Source: Dyadobacter sp. UC 10
Lineage (GTDB): Bacteria > Bacteroidota > Bacteroidia > Cytophagales > Spirosomataceae
NCBI RefSeq assembly: GCF_008369915.1
Contig: NZ_VSRN01000001.1
Location: forward strand, 5,328,501-5,392,500
Direction: 5' to 3'
Length of the DNA stretch: 64,000 nucleotides
Position 1 is the stretch's first letter; every line of letters starts with the position of its first letter. The notes under the pieces were generated by a model. The model worked only from the letters and a program-made list of their open reading frames with translations, did not search any database and was not told the origin of the DNA. Shown here piece after piece: positions 52,697 to 62,200 of this stretch. Position numbers and translations under genes: made by a program.

Positions 52697-53143
52697 ATGT
52701 TCGTTAAAAATGCATTGACTATGGGGCTCGTATTGGTAACTGGCCTGCTCTATTCAAATTTCACAGTTGAAACCCATCCTTCAAATGTTAGTGTGACGGG
52801 TATCAAATCAAAAAACGGGCAGATTTTGCTTGCAGTTTTCCGCGACGAAAAGAGCTTCCGGGAAGAAAAGCCGAGTGCCAAACACCGGTTTCCCAAAACG
52901 GCACTCAGCCACGGCGCCTTAAATATTTCGGTAGACCTTCCGCAGGGTGTATACGGTCTCGCGCTGGTTGATGATGAAAATGGCAATGGCAAGCTGGACA
53001 AAAATCTGATCGGGATCCCAAAAGAGGGGGTTGCGTTTTCCAACTTTTATCTGTCCGGAATGAGCAAGCCAAAGTTCAGTGACTTCAAGGTTGAGCAACA
53101 ATCACCCTCAGGCCACATAGAATGCAGGATGCGGTATTTCTGA
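52697..53143 (+). CDS. DUF2141-family secreted protein
   Basis: A 148-residue exported protein with an N-terminal signal (LTMGLVLVTGLLYSNF). The DUF2141 features are VTGIKSKNGQILLAVFRDEK, LPQGVYGLALVDDENGNGKLD and the aromatic ending IGIPKEGVAFSNF. The DDENGNGKLD loop is a probable calcium site. DUF2141 proteins are periplasmic or surface proteins of unknown function, common in Bacteroidota. Stands alone. Confidence 0.85.
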   Translation: MFVKNALTMGLVLVTGLLYSNFTVETHPSNVSVTGIKSKNGQILLAVFRDEKSFREEKPSAKHRFPKTALSHGALNISVDLPQGVYGLALVDDENGNGKLDKNLIGIPKEGVAFSNFYLSGMSKPKFSDFKVEQQSPSGHIECRMRYF

Positions 53144-53199
53144 GTCGGTGCGTTATTTTTGGCAGCCGCAAAATGGTTTTCGATACATTTCAATATAAG

Positions 53200-53454
53200 T
53201 TACCAGAGCTCAACCTCCGTGATGGCAAGTGATTTACCGTCACCTGCGTTTTTTGTTGATTCTATCCTGACAAACCGCCTGGAAACAGGTTTTGTGAAAT
53301 CGGCTTTTCTGGTTTCAGGATCACCAAACTCAAACTTTACTACCTCTTCCCGGCGTTTGCCCTCGCTGCTCACTTTCACGATGCCTCCTTCCATCCGGGA
53401 TGAGTCAGGGCAGCCTATACTTTTCGACTCACTGGCGCTGGATTCGATTGTTTA
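53200..53454 (-). pseudogene. Remnant of a discoidin-like (F5/8 type C) domain
   Basis: The reverse strand has a short frame from a stop at about 53452 to 53200 that ends VSRRFVRIESTKNAGDGKSL AITEVELW. The RFVRI ... GDG.SLAI.EVEL pattern is the closing beta-strand of F5/8-type C carbohydrate-binding domains, normally at the C-terminus of a large glycosidase or adhesin. Nothing upstream in that frame continues it, so I read it as a truncated leftover, lying divergent from the GH95-like gene. An independent 64-residue gene (ATG at 53394) is the alternative. Confidence 0.45.
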
Positions 53455-53604
53455 ATCGCTTCGTGCAAACATAGTATCGGAAATAGTCAATCTGAAATCA
53501 GTACACTGGATTAATGCATCATAAGTTTGAATAATTTTTGTAAAAACTTTCAATCGGAGAAAAGTCGGTTGGTGACGGACAGGTGTTTTTCTTGCTCAAA
53601 AATT

Positions 53605-55872
53605 ATGAAAACAGGCTCTATTATTTTGGCGATCACATGGATGATTGCTGTAAGTGCAAACCTCACCGCGCAGCCTGCGCCCAGGCACAATCTGGCATTC
53701 GACCAGCTGGCGACGCGCTGGGACGAGGCTATGCCGCTGGGGAATGGTATGATCGGTGCGCTGGTGTGGGGAAAAGGGGATCGCCTGCGGCTGTCGCTCG
53801 ACCGCGCCGACCTGTGGGATGAAAGAAAAGCGCTGGACCTGACCAAGTTCGACTTCAAGTGGGTAGAGCAGCAGGTGTTGAAAAATGACTACCTGCCGGT
53901 TCAGAAACTGGGTGATCATCCGTACGATAAGGTGCCTTATCCCACCAAATTGCCGGCAGCAGCTATGGAATTCAATGTTGCATCGTTCGGAAAAGTGATT
54001 TCGAACACACTCGATATCAATACCGCGTTAAATACCGTGAAATTTGAAAATGGGGTAGTTTTCAACTGCTATATCCATGCGGAAAACGACATAGGCTATT
54101 TTAGTTTTGAAAATTTGCCCGCATCGTTGCAGCTGGCGCCGGAACTGATTATTCATAACTATAACAGCGGAAAAAATGCCGCAGAAAATGACAACAGCCA
54201 CGCAGGCCAGGGTTTGGAGAAGCTCGGATACGCGAAAGGGACATCCACACAAAAAGACAATAGCATTCACTATCGCCAGCCAACCTATGACGGGCATTAC
54301 TATGAAGTTTCGGTACAATGGCAAAAACTGGCGTCGAACCAGATAATCGGGAGCTGGACGATTGCCAGTGATAAACCGGCGGTGTTACCTGCTATTTCCA
54401 GTACAGCCAAAGAGCCGACCGGCTGGGATACGCACCTCACTTGGTGGAAAAAATTCTGGGCGCAATCGGCTGTCAGCCTGCCGGACCCGTTGCTCGAAAA
54501 ACAGTATTACCTTGAATTGTATAAACTTGGCTGCACAGCCCGGGCCGGGGCGCCCGCGATTACCCTGCAAGCCGTGTGGACAGCAGATAATGGCAGCCTG
54601 CCGCCCTGGAAAGGCGATTTTCACAATGATCTCAATACCCAGCTGAGCTACTGGCCCGCGTATACAGGCAACCACCTGGCCGAAGGCGCCACTTTTACAG
54701 ACTGGCTATGGAAAATCAGGGAAAAGAATAAGAAGTATACAAAGCAATACTTTGGTGTGGACGGACTGAATGTACCCGGCGTGGTGACACTGAACGGCGA
54801 TCCGATGGGCGGCTGGATCCAGTACTCACTGTCGCCGACGGTAAGCGCGTGGTGTGCGCAGCATTTTTACTGGCAATGGAAATACGCCATGGACGACCGG
54901 TTTTTGCAGGAACGCGCGTATCCCTACATTCATGAAGCCGCCACCTACCTTGAAAATATCACGAGGCTTGAAGGCGGCGTACGGAAACTACCGTTAAGTT
55001 CTAGTCCCGAGTATAATAACAACAGGATCGACGCGTGGTTTAAAGACTGGAGCAATTTCGATTTGTCGCTTGCACGTTACCTGTTTACAATAGCCGGCGA
55101 AGTCGCGATAGCCTCGGATAAAAAGCAGGAAGCGGCGCATTGGAAAGAAATTCTGGCGCAGCTGCCTGGTTATGAAGTGAATGAGACCGGCTTCACAGTT
55201 GCACCCGGGCAAAATTTGAACGAATCGCACAGGCATATGTCGCAGTATATGGCGATTTACCCGCTGGCCTTGCTGGATGTGACCAAGCCGGCAGATAAGG
55301 TTATTATCGAAAACTCATTGAAACGCATTGAAGAAAAAGGTACCCGCGCCTGGTGCGGGTATTCTTTCAGCTGGATGGCGTCGCTTTATGCACGCGCTCA
55401 CAAAGCCGACAGCGCGGTCAGGCACCTGCAAATCTTCGCTTCCAATTTTTGCTCACCCAACAGTTTTCATTTAAACGGTGACCAGAAAGGCGGGCAATAT
55501 TCGGCCTCGACCTACCGGCCATTCACGCTGGAAGGTAATTTCGCGTTCGCTCAGGGTGTTCACGAATTACTGTTGCAGAGCAGGAGCGGATATCTGCAGG
55601 TATTTCCGGCGGTTCCGGGGGGATGGAAAGACGTTGCTTTTACTGATTTGAGAGGAGAAGGCGCGTTCCTGATCAGCGCAGCAAAAAAGGGCGGCGTAGC
55701 AAAGCACGTGCAGGTTACTGCCGAAAAAGGCGGGTTACTGAAAATCAAACTGCCGTTTGAGCACTGGAAGATCAAAGGTTTCGCGGGCGTAGAGGCCAAA
55801 GAAGACCAGAACGGATTGGTAAGTGTGACTATGAAAAAAGGGCAAACCATCATTTTCGAGAACTCGATTTAG
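53605..55872 (+). CDS. GH95-like glycoside hydrolase
   Basis: A 755-residue exported enzyme (signal peptide ending SANLTAQ; ATG at 53605 chosen because the 26 codons before it lack a signal). It follows the GH95 (alpha-1,2-L-fucosidase/L-galactosidase) plan: N-terminal beta-sandwich starting RWDEAMPLGNGMIGALVWG, (alpha/alpha)6 barrel with GDFHNDLNTQLSYWPAYTGN, which contains the Asn pair region, LPLSSSPEYN with glutamate 469 as candidate acid, and C-terminal YLQVFPAVPGGWKDVAF. HMSQYMAIYPLALLD is another family block. The natural substrate is probably an alpha-linked deoxy sugar or galactose, uncertain. No SusCD partner adjoins it. Confidence 0.85.
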   Translation: MKTGSIILAITWMIAVSANLTAQPAPRHNLAFDQLATRWDEAMPLGNGMIGALVWGKGDRLRLSLDRADLWDERKALDLTKFDFKWVEQQVLKNDYLPVQKLGDHPYDKVPYPTKLPAAAMEFNVASFGKVISNTLDINTALNTVKFENGVVFNCYIHAENDIGYFSFENLPASLQLAPELIIHNYNSGKNAAENDNSHAGQGLEKLGYAKGTSTQKDNSIHYRQPTYDGHYYEVSVQWQKLASNQIIGSWTIASDKPAVLPAISSTAKEPTGWDTHLTWWKKFWAQSAVSLPDPLLEKQYYLELYKLGCTARAGAPAITLQAVWTADNGSLPPWKGDFHNDLNTQLSYWPAYTGNHLAEGATFTDWLWKIREKNKKYTKQYFGVDGLNVPGVVTLNGDPMGGWIQYSLSPTVSAWCAQHFYWQWKYAMDDRFLQERAYPYIHEAATYLENITRLEGGVRKLPLSSSPEYNNNRIDAWFKDWSNFDLSLARYLFTIAGEVAIASDKKQEAAHWKEILAQLPGYEVNETGFTVAPGQNLNESHRHMSQYMAIYPLALLDVTKPADKVIIENSLKRIEEKGTRAWCGYSFSWMASLYARAHKADSAVRHLQIFASNFCSPNSFHLNGDQKGGQYSASTYRPFTLEGNFAFAQGVHELLLQSRSGYLQVFPAVPGGWKDVAFTDLRGEGAFLISAAKKGGVAKHVQVTAEKGGLLKIKLPFEHWKIKGFAGVEAKEDQNGLVSVTMKKGQTIIFENSI

Positions 55873-55971
55873 CAGCTGGCCCGGATAAACCAGGCAGCAA
55901 AGAATGGAGGCTATCGAGGACAATTCCTGCATTCGATTTTTTCACTGCTGCAGGAGTCGTCTCCGGGACTT

Positions 55972-56562
55972 TTACTTCTTTAAAATACCCTTTTCAACAC
56001 TGTCATTGATCAGCTGCTCTGCGTATTTCCAGATCAGATCGGAGCCCTGCTGGATAACCTGTTTTTTGCTGTGCACCTTTTCATAGTTCACGCCGAACTC
56101 ATTCCACGTGCCGCCATTGTTTGAAGTATTCTGAAGCAACGGTTCCAGTCGGTCCATAGCCCGGGCGAATTTGGCTTCATTTGTTTGCCCCTCTTCAAAT
56201 TCTTCCCAAATAGCAATCAATTCACTTGCCTGATCGTCCGGCAATATCCCGAAGATCCGGTTGGCAGCTTTTCTTTCTTCTTCCGTATTGCTGTGGCTTT
56301 TGTTTACGTCATAGATGAAGGTGTCGCCGGCGTCTATTTCGACGATATCGTGGATCAGCAGCATTTTAATTACTTTGAGCAGGTCAATCTGAAAGTTGGC
56401 GTGCCCGGATAAAATAACGGCCATCAAAGCAAGGTGCCAGCTATGCTCCGCGTCATTTTCGTTCCGGTCACTGTTTAACAGTTTCGTTTTACGAATAATG
56501 TATTTAAGCTTGTCCACTTCCTTGATGAACTCAATTTGCTTTAAAAGGTTAGTCAATTCCAT
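55972..56562 (-). CDS. HD-domain hydrolase (YfbR/HDDC2-like)
   Basis: A 196-residue cytosolic phosphohydrolase of the HD_3 group. Metal ligands: H of NDAEHSWHLALMA (about 39-45), HD in LLIHDIVEIDAGD, and aspartate in FARAMDRLEPLLQ. This matches 5'-deoxynucleotidase YfbR and human HDDC2-type enzymes that dephosphorylate deoxynucleoside monophosphates. Single gene, convergent with the GH95-like gene and divergent from the zinc-ribbon gene. Confidence 0.88.
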   Translation of the reverse strand: MELTNLLKQIEFIKEVDKLKYIIRKTKLLNSDRNENDAEHSWHLALMAVILSGHANFQIDLLKVIKMLLIHDIVEIDAGDTFIYDVNKSHSNTEEERKAANRIFGILPDDQASELIAIWEEFEEGQTNEAKFARAMDRLEPLLQNTSNNGGTWNEFGVNYEKVHSKKQVIQQGSDLIWKYAEQLINDSVEKGILKK

Positions 56563-56762
56563 TTGTCTATGTTTTGGATTGCTGCAAATTAGTGGAAAAA
56601 TAGCGATGCCTCCGGAACCTGCTGCCCTTTGTTTTCATGGTATCCTCACTAAACCCTTACCGGTTTGCGTTACTTCAGTATTGCCATCAGTAAAAATGTG
56701 CGCCGTTTTCGGATCTGGTTTGATCTGAGACCGGGCTTTTCTTCAAATCAAATCACAATAAT

Positions 56763-57023
56763 ATGAAGTGTCCATCTTGCAACGAAACGCTCTTGATGAG
56801 CGATAAAAAAGGAATTGAAATTGACTATTGCCCCAACTGTCGTGGCATTTGGCTCGACCGGGGCGAACTGGAAAAGATAATCGAGCGCTCGGCTGACCAT
56901 TACTCAAAAAAGGAAAACTACGACTCCGATTACAAAAAGTACGGTTATGGCGAGTACCGATCCGATCACGGGCATAAGTACCCGCATAAAAAGAAGTCCT
57001 TTTTGAGCGAACTATTTGACTAG
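56763..57023 (+). CDS. TFIIB-type zinc-ribbon protein (zf-TFIIB)
   Basis: An 86-residue protein with CPSCNETLLMSDKKGIEIDY followed by CPNCRGIWLDRGELEKI, the zf-TFIIB pattern of two CxxC knuckles and the GIWLDRGEL helix. The tail is rich in tyrosine, lysine and histidine (YGYGEYRSDHGHKYPHKKK). Function of these small bacterial ribbons is unknown; perhaps nucleic-acid or protein binding. Confidence 0.85.
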   Translation: MKCPSCNETLLMSDKKGIEIDYCPNCRGIWLDRGELEKIIERSADHYSKKENYDSDYKKYGYGEYRSDHGHKYPHKKKSFLSELFD

Positions 57024-57134
57024 TGATTTTCAGTAAACCCGGGGGCAGGCTACTGCCGTCAGTTTTCAGAACCTGATACGCGTCAACCTTTGGTTCTCTC
57101 TTTGAAGCGATGGTAGCGGTTTCCCGGTTTTTTT

Positions 57135-57178
57135 AGTACTCTGTCGCAGTGAGTAAATACGAAATGTGGCAGAGTACT
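57135..57178. repeat. Perfect 9-bp inverted repeat with 26-nt spacer
   Basis: AGTACTCTG at 57135-57143 and CAGAGTACT at 57170-57178; two further bases (CA/TG) pair after a 3-nt mismatch. No T-run follows, so it is unlikely to be a terminator. Could be an operator or the end of an old mobile element. Confidence 0.6.
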
Positions 57179-57427
57179 GACTTCTCAGAAAGGATTTTCT
57201 TCCTTTCACTCAATCAATATCCTCACCTGAGAGTCAGCGTTTTTGCAAATAGCGAATAGCAAAACTACTGACATCGTATAAGGCAGTAACTCTTTTTCAA
57301 CCCTTGAATTTCTTTACGCAAGTGGCAAATCTCGAATGCTGCGACTTTGCGGTATGACTGTGTGACCCACAGATTCGCATCAAACAGGCTCTGCCCGCCG
57401 TACCCGCCTTTCCTTATATACGTCGTT

Positions 57428-57454
57428 TTTGATTTTGAATAAAAATTAGGTTTG
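57428..57454 (+). promoter_or_regulatory. Candidate promoter of the third sigma/SusCD operon
   Basis: TAGGTTTG at 57447-57454 is a perfect match to the Bacteroidota -7 element TANNTTTG. TTTG at 57428-57431 would be the -33 element, with a 15-bp spacer instead of the usual 19. It lies about 80 bp before the sigma start codon. Confidence 0.38.
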
Positions 57455-57532
57455 TTTTTTCTTAAGTAAGAGTAGGGGAAGTTTAATGCAAAAAAGTCTT
57501 GTAATTGTAATGTACCAACTTTAATCCTATCA

Positions 57533-58210
57533 ATGCAGGATAGCCTCAACAAAGAAGAGCAAAAGCAGCAGAATTGGCCGTTAAATCCAGCAGCTCAAAG
57601 CGAACCGGAGGCCAGAGAATTGGATGCCAACCTGTTTTTGAGAATGACGTTTAAGGAAGAGCCCTGCAAAGGACTGGAATTGCTGTTTCGCAAATTCTAC
57701 AAGCCTTTGTGCAGCCATGCAGCCCGGTTTGTTTATTCAAAACAAATCGCGGAGGACCTGGTAAGTGAAGTCTTTTTTCAGTTTTACCGCACCAAAGCCT
57801 ATGAGAATATAACTTCCTCATACACCAGCTATCTTTTCAGGAGTGTCCGTAACGAATGCTATACCTACATGCAGCGGGAGTTTGGAAGGATGAACACCAT
57901 AGAGTCATCCACCGAAGAAAGCCATTGGGACACGCGGCCGCAACCCGATGCTGAGATGCATTACAATAATCTTTTTTTAAAAGTAAATGATGTGATCGGA
58001 AGGCTCCCCACACAATGCCAGCGTGTGTTTCTGATGAGCCGGTTTGAAAGTAAAAAGTACAATGAAATCGCCAGTGAGCTTCACATATCTCCCAAGACAG
58101 TGGAAGTCCATATTTCAAGGGCACTTAGATATCTGCGTACCGCTCTCCACGATGAATGGATGATTTCGAGCCTGATCTGCATATTAAGTGCCTCACTTAT
58201 TGAATACTGA
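57533..58210 (+). CDS. ECF RNA polymerase sigma factor (Bacteroidota sigma-70 family 1-like)
   Basis: A 225-residue sigma factor. Region 2: GLELLFRKFYKPLCSHAARF then AEDLVSEVFFQFYRTKAYEN; linker; region 4: LPTQCQRVFLMSRFESKKYN followed by EIASELHISPKTVEVHISRA. The N-terminal 40 residues are a glutamine-rich extension not found in short relatives. It heads a FecR/SusC(STN)/SusD operon. The anti-sigma starts 39 bp later. Confidence 0.92.
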   Translation: MQDSLNKEEQKQQNWPLNPAAQSEPEARELDANLFLRMTFKEEPCKGLELLFRKFYKPLCSHAARFVYSKQIAEDLVSEVFFQFYRTKAYENITSSYTSYLFRSVRNECYTYMQREFGRMNTIESSTEESHWDTRPQPDAEMHYNNLFLKVNDVIGRLPTQCQRVFLMSRFESKKYNEIASELHISPKTVEVHISRALRYLRTALHDEWMISSLICILSASLIEY

Positions 58211-58249
58211 ACGGAGCTGCGGACCAGCTGCTCGTGAGACCCTATTGAA

Positions 58250-59251
58250 ATGAGAACATCTATATCTAAATACACGCTTTTTGAATATTTGTCGGGCCGG
58301 TCGAACCCGCTGGAGAAGCAGCTCGTCATGGAGTGGATTTCCAATCCGGAAAATACCGAAACCTTTTACGAATGGCTGTTACAGTACGAAATGCAAAGCC
58401 CTCAGTTCCATCCTGATCAGGAAAAAGCAATTGTTTCACTTCTGCAAAAGATCAATGAGAACGTTAGCCAGGATGAGGATTATATCGAGACAGGTGGGAG
58501 CGTATATGTGCACAAAACCAAATATCCTGTCAAGCGGATATTGTCGATAGCCGCTTGCGTTTTGCTGACTGTTGGCGCAGGATGGTGGTTTCGTGACCCT
58601 GTTATGTATAAAACGTACCAGACAGGTTACGGGCAAACGACAGACATTTTCCTCGAAGACGGAAGCAAAGTGGCCCTCAATGCCAATTCTTCCCTGAAAG
58701 TACCCCGCTTTGGTTTCAGCAGCGATGCGAGAGAGGTTTTCCTGGCGGGCGAGGGTGAATTTAGTGTGAGCCATACAGTTGACAACAAACGGTTTATCGT
58801 TAAAACTTCGGAGAAGTTTCAGGTGGAAGTACTCGGAACGCAATTCTCCGTATTTGCCCGGCCAAGGGGTACCAAAGTGGCGCTTATCAGCGGGAGCGTG
58901 CGGGTAGATTATGACTCTAAAAGAAGAGAGGTCATGATGGAACCGGGAGATCTTGTCGTCCTGGACAAGCAGGGCGAAGTTCAGGTGGAAAAAAACCAGG
59001 ATACCAAAACTTTCTCGTCCTGGAAAGAGCAACGCTATGTTTTTGATGGCACATCCCTAAATGATATCGCTGCGATGGTTGAAGAGAATTTCGGGATCCC
59101 GGTTGCCATAGCGGACCAGGAGACGCGGTTACGGACTATTACCGGAAATTTTAAAACCAAAAATGCTGATGAGCTCTTAAAAACGATATCGGAAGCGCTC
59201 GATCTGAAAATGAGCGTTTCCGGAGATTCAATTCTTCTAAGTCCCAATTAA
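58250..59251 (+). CDS. FecR-family anti-sigma factor
   Basis: A 333-residue inner-membrane regulator. Cytoplasmic N-terminus (about 1-85), membrane helix RILSIAACVLLTVGAGWWF (about 90-108), FecR domain with YQTGYGQTTDIFLEDGSKVA, VFLAGEGEFSVSH and VEVLGTQFSVFARP, and the C-terminal DUF4974-like part (YVFDGTSLNDIAAMVEENFG ... ITGNFKTKNADELLKTISEA). Lies between its sigma factor and an STN-bearing SusC, 22 bp from the latter. Confidence 0.93.
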   Translation: MRTSISKYTLFEYLSGRSNPLEKQLVMEWISNPENTETFYEWLLQYEMQSPQFHPDQEKAIVSLLQKINENVSQDEDYIETGGSVYVHKTKYPVKRILSIAACVLLTVGAGWWFRDPVMYKTYQTGYGQTTDIFLEDGSKVALNANSSLKVPRFGFSSDAREVFLAGEGEFSVSHTVDNKRFIVKTSEKFQVEVLGTQFSVFARPRGTKVALISGSVRVDYDSKRREVMMEPGDLVVLDKQGEVQVEKNQDTKTFSSWKEQRYVFDGTSLNDIAAMVEENFGIPVAIADQETRLRTITGNFKTKNADELLKTISEALDLKMSVSGDSILLSPN

Positions 59252-59273
59252 TCAATCCTTAACCTTTTTATTT

Positions 59274-62200
59274 ATGCAACTAAAGTTATCCGCAAAACAG
59301 TGGCTGGCAATAGGACTGACGATGATGATTCAGGCCTCACCCGCGGCAAATGCGCAATCTCTTGCCTTTCATTCCTTGCCTGCGAAACTACCGGGAGCGG
59401 AAAGGCAGGAAATGAAACTGAGGAATGTCCTTTTGAATATGCAAAAGCACTATGGTGTGGAAATCGTATTTGAAGAAAGGTTGGTTGGTGCGATGAGTAT
59501 ATCTGCCCATACCGTCAACTTCACGGAGTCTATTGAAAAGAATCTGGATAATGTATTGCGGCGAAGCGGGTTGAAATACAAAAAAACCAGAAAAAATACT
59601 TTTGTAATTACCGAAGCTGATAAGGATAAAAAAGCCGAGTCGGCAAAACCGGAAGAGTCGGCCCTGATGCAAATTCCGGAGCGGGAACTGGAAACTGCGC
59701 CTGTTTCCCTGGTTGCCGCGATTGCTGAAAAGCAGATAACCGGTAAAGTTTCCGACGAAAACGGGGCCGCATTGCCGGGAGTCAGCGTTTTGCTGAAAGG
59801 TACGCAGCGAGGTACCTCCACCGGGGCCGAGGGTGATTTCAAACTGGACATTCCGGACGATCAGGCCGGGGCTACGCTGGTGTTCAGCTTTGTAGGTTAC
59901 AAAGCGCAGGAAGTGGTAGTTGGCAATCAAACCAATCTGACCGTAAGCATGGTACCCGATGATAACGCGCTGGATGAAGTCGTGGTCGTGGGTTATGGAA
60001 CAGTCAGGAAATCGGATTTGACGGGAGCAGTAGGGGTTGTAAAAGCGGAAGCTTTGCAGGAACGCCCCGCTTCTTCATTGAGCCAGGGCTTATCGGGCCG
60101 CCTCTCGGGTGTAAATGTGTCGTCCAACTCCGGAAGGCCGGGCGGAAGGACTACGATCCGGATACGCGGTATCAGCTCTTTGAGCGTTGCCAATGATCCA
60201 CTTTACGTAATAGACGGGGTGATCATCAGTTCGCCTGTTCAGGATGTGGGATCGGGCAGAGTGGGACTTGTGAACGGGAGCAGCCCGATAGATTACCTCA
60301 ATCCAAATGATATTGCATCTATTGAAGTTCTCAAGGACGCTTCCTCCACGGCGATTTACGGGGCCCGCGGTGCCAACGGGGTAATTATCGTCACAACAAA
60401 GCGCGGAACTTCGGGTGGCGGAAGAGTAACCTATGACTCCGATTTCAGTTTGGGTGTCCTGCCGAAAAAATTGCCTCTGCTGAATGCAAAGGAATTTCTG
60501 GAAGTAGAAGACCGTGCTTTTTTGAATGCCAGGAAATACGATCCGGATGCTTTCGATGCTGCCGGGAACAGCACAAAGTATACAGACCCGAAACTGAAAA
60601 GGACGAACCCGTTATTGTTTGACACACAGGGAAATCCGTTGTATGATACCGACTGGCAGGATGAAACATTTAAGCCGGCTTTTACACAAAACCACCAGCT
60701 CGGATTTACGGGTGGTACCGAGAAGGGAACCTTCGGAGCGTTTTTGAACTATCGTAACGAGGACGGTCTGGCGGCCGGTTCGTGGCAGAAAAGATTTGCA
60801 GGTCGTTTCGTATTTGATACCCAGATCAAAAGCTGGCTGAAAGTGGGTGGTACGCTGGGTTATACCGACCAGAACGAAAAGCAGGTGGATATCCTGGGCG
60901 GCGGAGGGATTACGATGATGCGCCAGGTACTGGAAGGACTACCGATCATCCCCGTGAAGTATCCGGACGGCAGCTGGGCCAGCAACCGGGACTATCCGGG
61001 AATGGAAGGCGGCGACAGCCCGTTGCGCGTAGGTACTGATGTGTTGAACTTACTGAAAACCCAGACCGTGCTGGGTAATATGTACGTTGCCATCAATCTG
61101 GCGGAAGGTCTGGAGCTGAGATCTACGATCGGAACCAATATCATCAACCAGCGAACTGACTACTTTGCCCCCAGAGGAATGAAGTACATTTCTGATAACG
61201 GCGATGCCTATGTCGACAATAACAGGTTTAACTCCTGGCAGTTTGAAAACTACCTGACTTATAACAAAGAATTCGGCAAAATCCATAATATCAATGCCAT
61301 GGCCGGGTTGTCGTGGCAGCATATGGACCAGTTCCGAAACAGGGCAAGTACCCAGGGCTTTACGGACTCCTTTTTTCAGTATAATAACCTGGGGGTAGGA
61401 GCAAGTCCGCAGGCACCTTCCTCGTATTCACTGGCTTATGGTTTGAACTCCTATTTCGCCCGTTTGAACTACACTTTGCTTAATAAATACCTGTTCACTT
61501 TCACTGGCAGGGCTGATGGTTCGTCTAAATTCGGGGGAAATAATCAGTTTGCCTTTTTCCCTTCCGCAGCTGTGGCATGGCGGGTCATGGAAGAGGAATT
61601 CATGAAAGGTGTTCCTTCCATCTCTAACCTGAAACTCAGGGCCAGCTATGGCGTAACGGGTAACTCTGAAATACCGGCTTACAGAGCATTGGCGGGGCTT
61701 GGTAATTACACCGTAATCTTTGGCGGGGTACGGAATAGCGGGATAGGCACAGGACGTATCGCCAACCCGGATTTACGTTGGGAAAAAACACAACAGATCG
61801 ATGTAGGTCTTGAATTGGGTTTGTTTTCCAACCGGTTGAATTTTGAACTGGATTTGTACCGCAGAAAAGTTGAAGATATGCTACTGAATGCGCCACTACC
61901 TTACAGCAGTGGGTACGCCAATATTTATTCGAATGTCGGAAGTATGCAAAATACGGGGGTAGAATTCGCATTGAATACCACGAACGTCAGAACGGAAGCA
62001 TTTTCATGGAACACTACTTTCAATATTTCCGTGAACAAAAACAAGGTTTTAACCCTTGCCAATAAAAATGCCCCCATTATTCAGGGCAACACCATTATAC
62101 AGGTGGGTGAGCCCGTGGGATCTTTTTTTGGAAGGATTACCCAAGGAACCTGGGGTAGCGACGAGGCCGATGAAGCCAAAAGATACGGCCTGGAATCCGG

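Larger units (their letters stand above)
57024..57532. other. Gene-free stretch with an inverted repeat
   Basis: About 510 bp before the third sigma-factor gene. I see no believable gene; a 95-codon minus-strand frame lacks coding character. It contains the separate inverted repeat at 57135-57178 and a candidate promoter near its right end. Confidence 0.5.

Noticed and set aside
57044..57057. Small GGCAG-GCTA-CTGCC hairpin after the zinc-ribbon gene, considered as a terminator
   Set aside because: Stem of only five pairs and no T-run directly after it.
57265..57552. 95-codon minus-strand frame, considered as a transposase remnant
   Set aside because: No DDE or helix-turn-helix motif could be recognised, and it runs across the start of the sigma factor gene.
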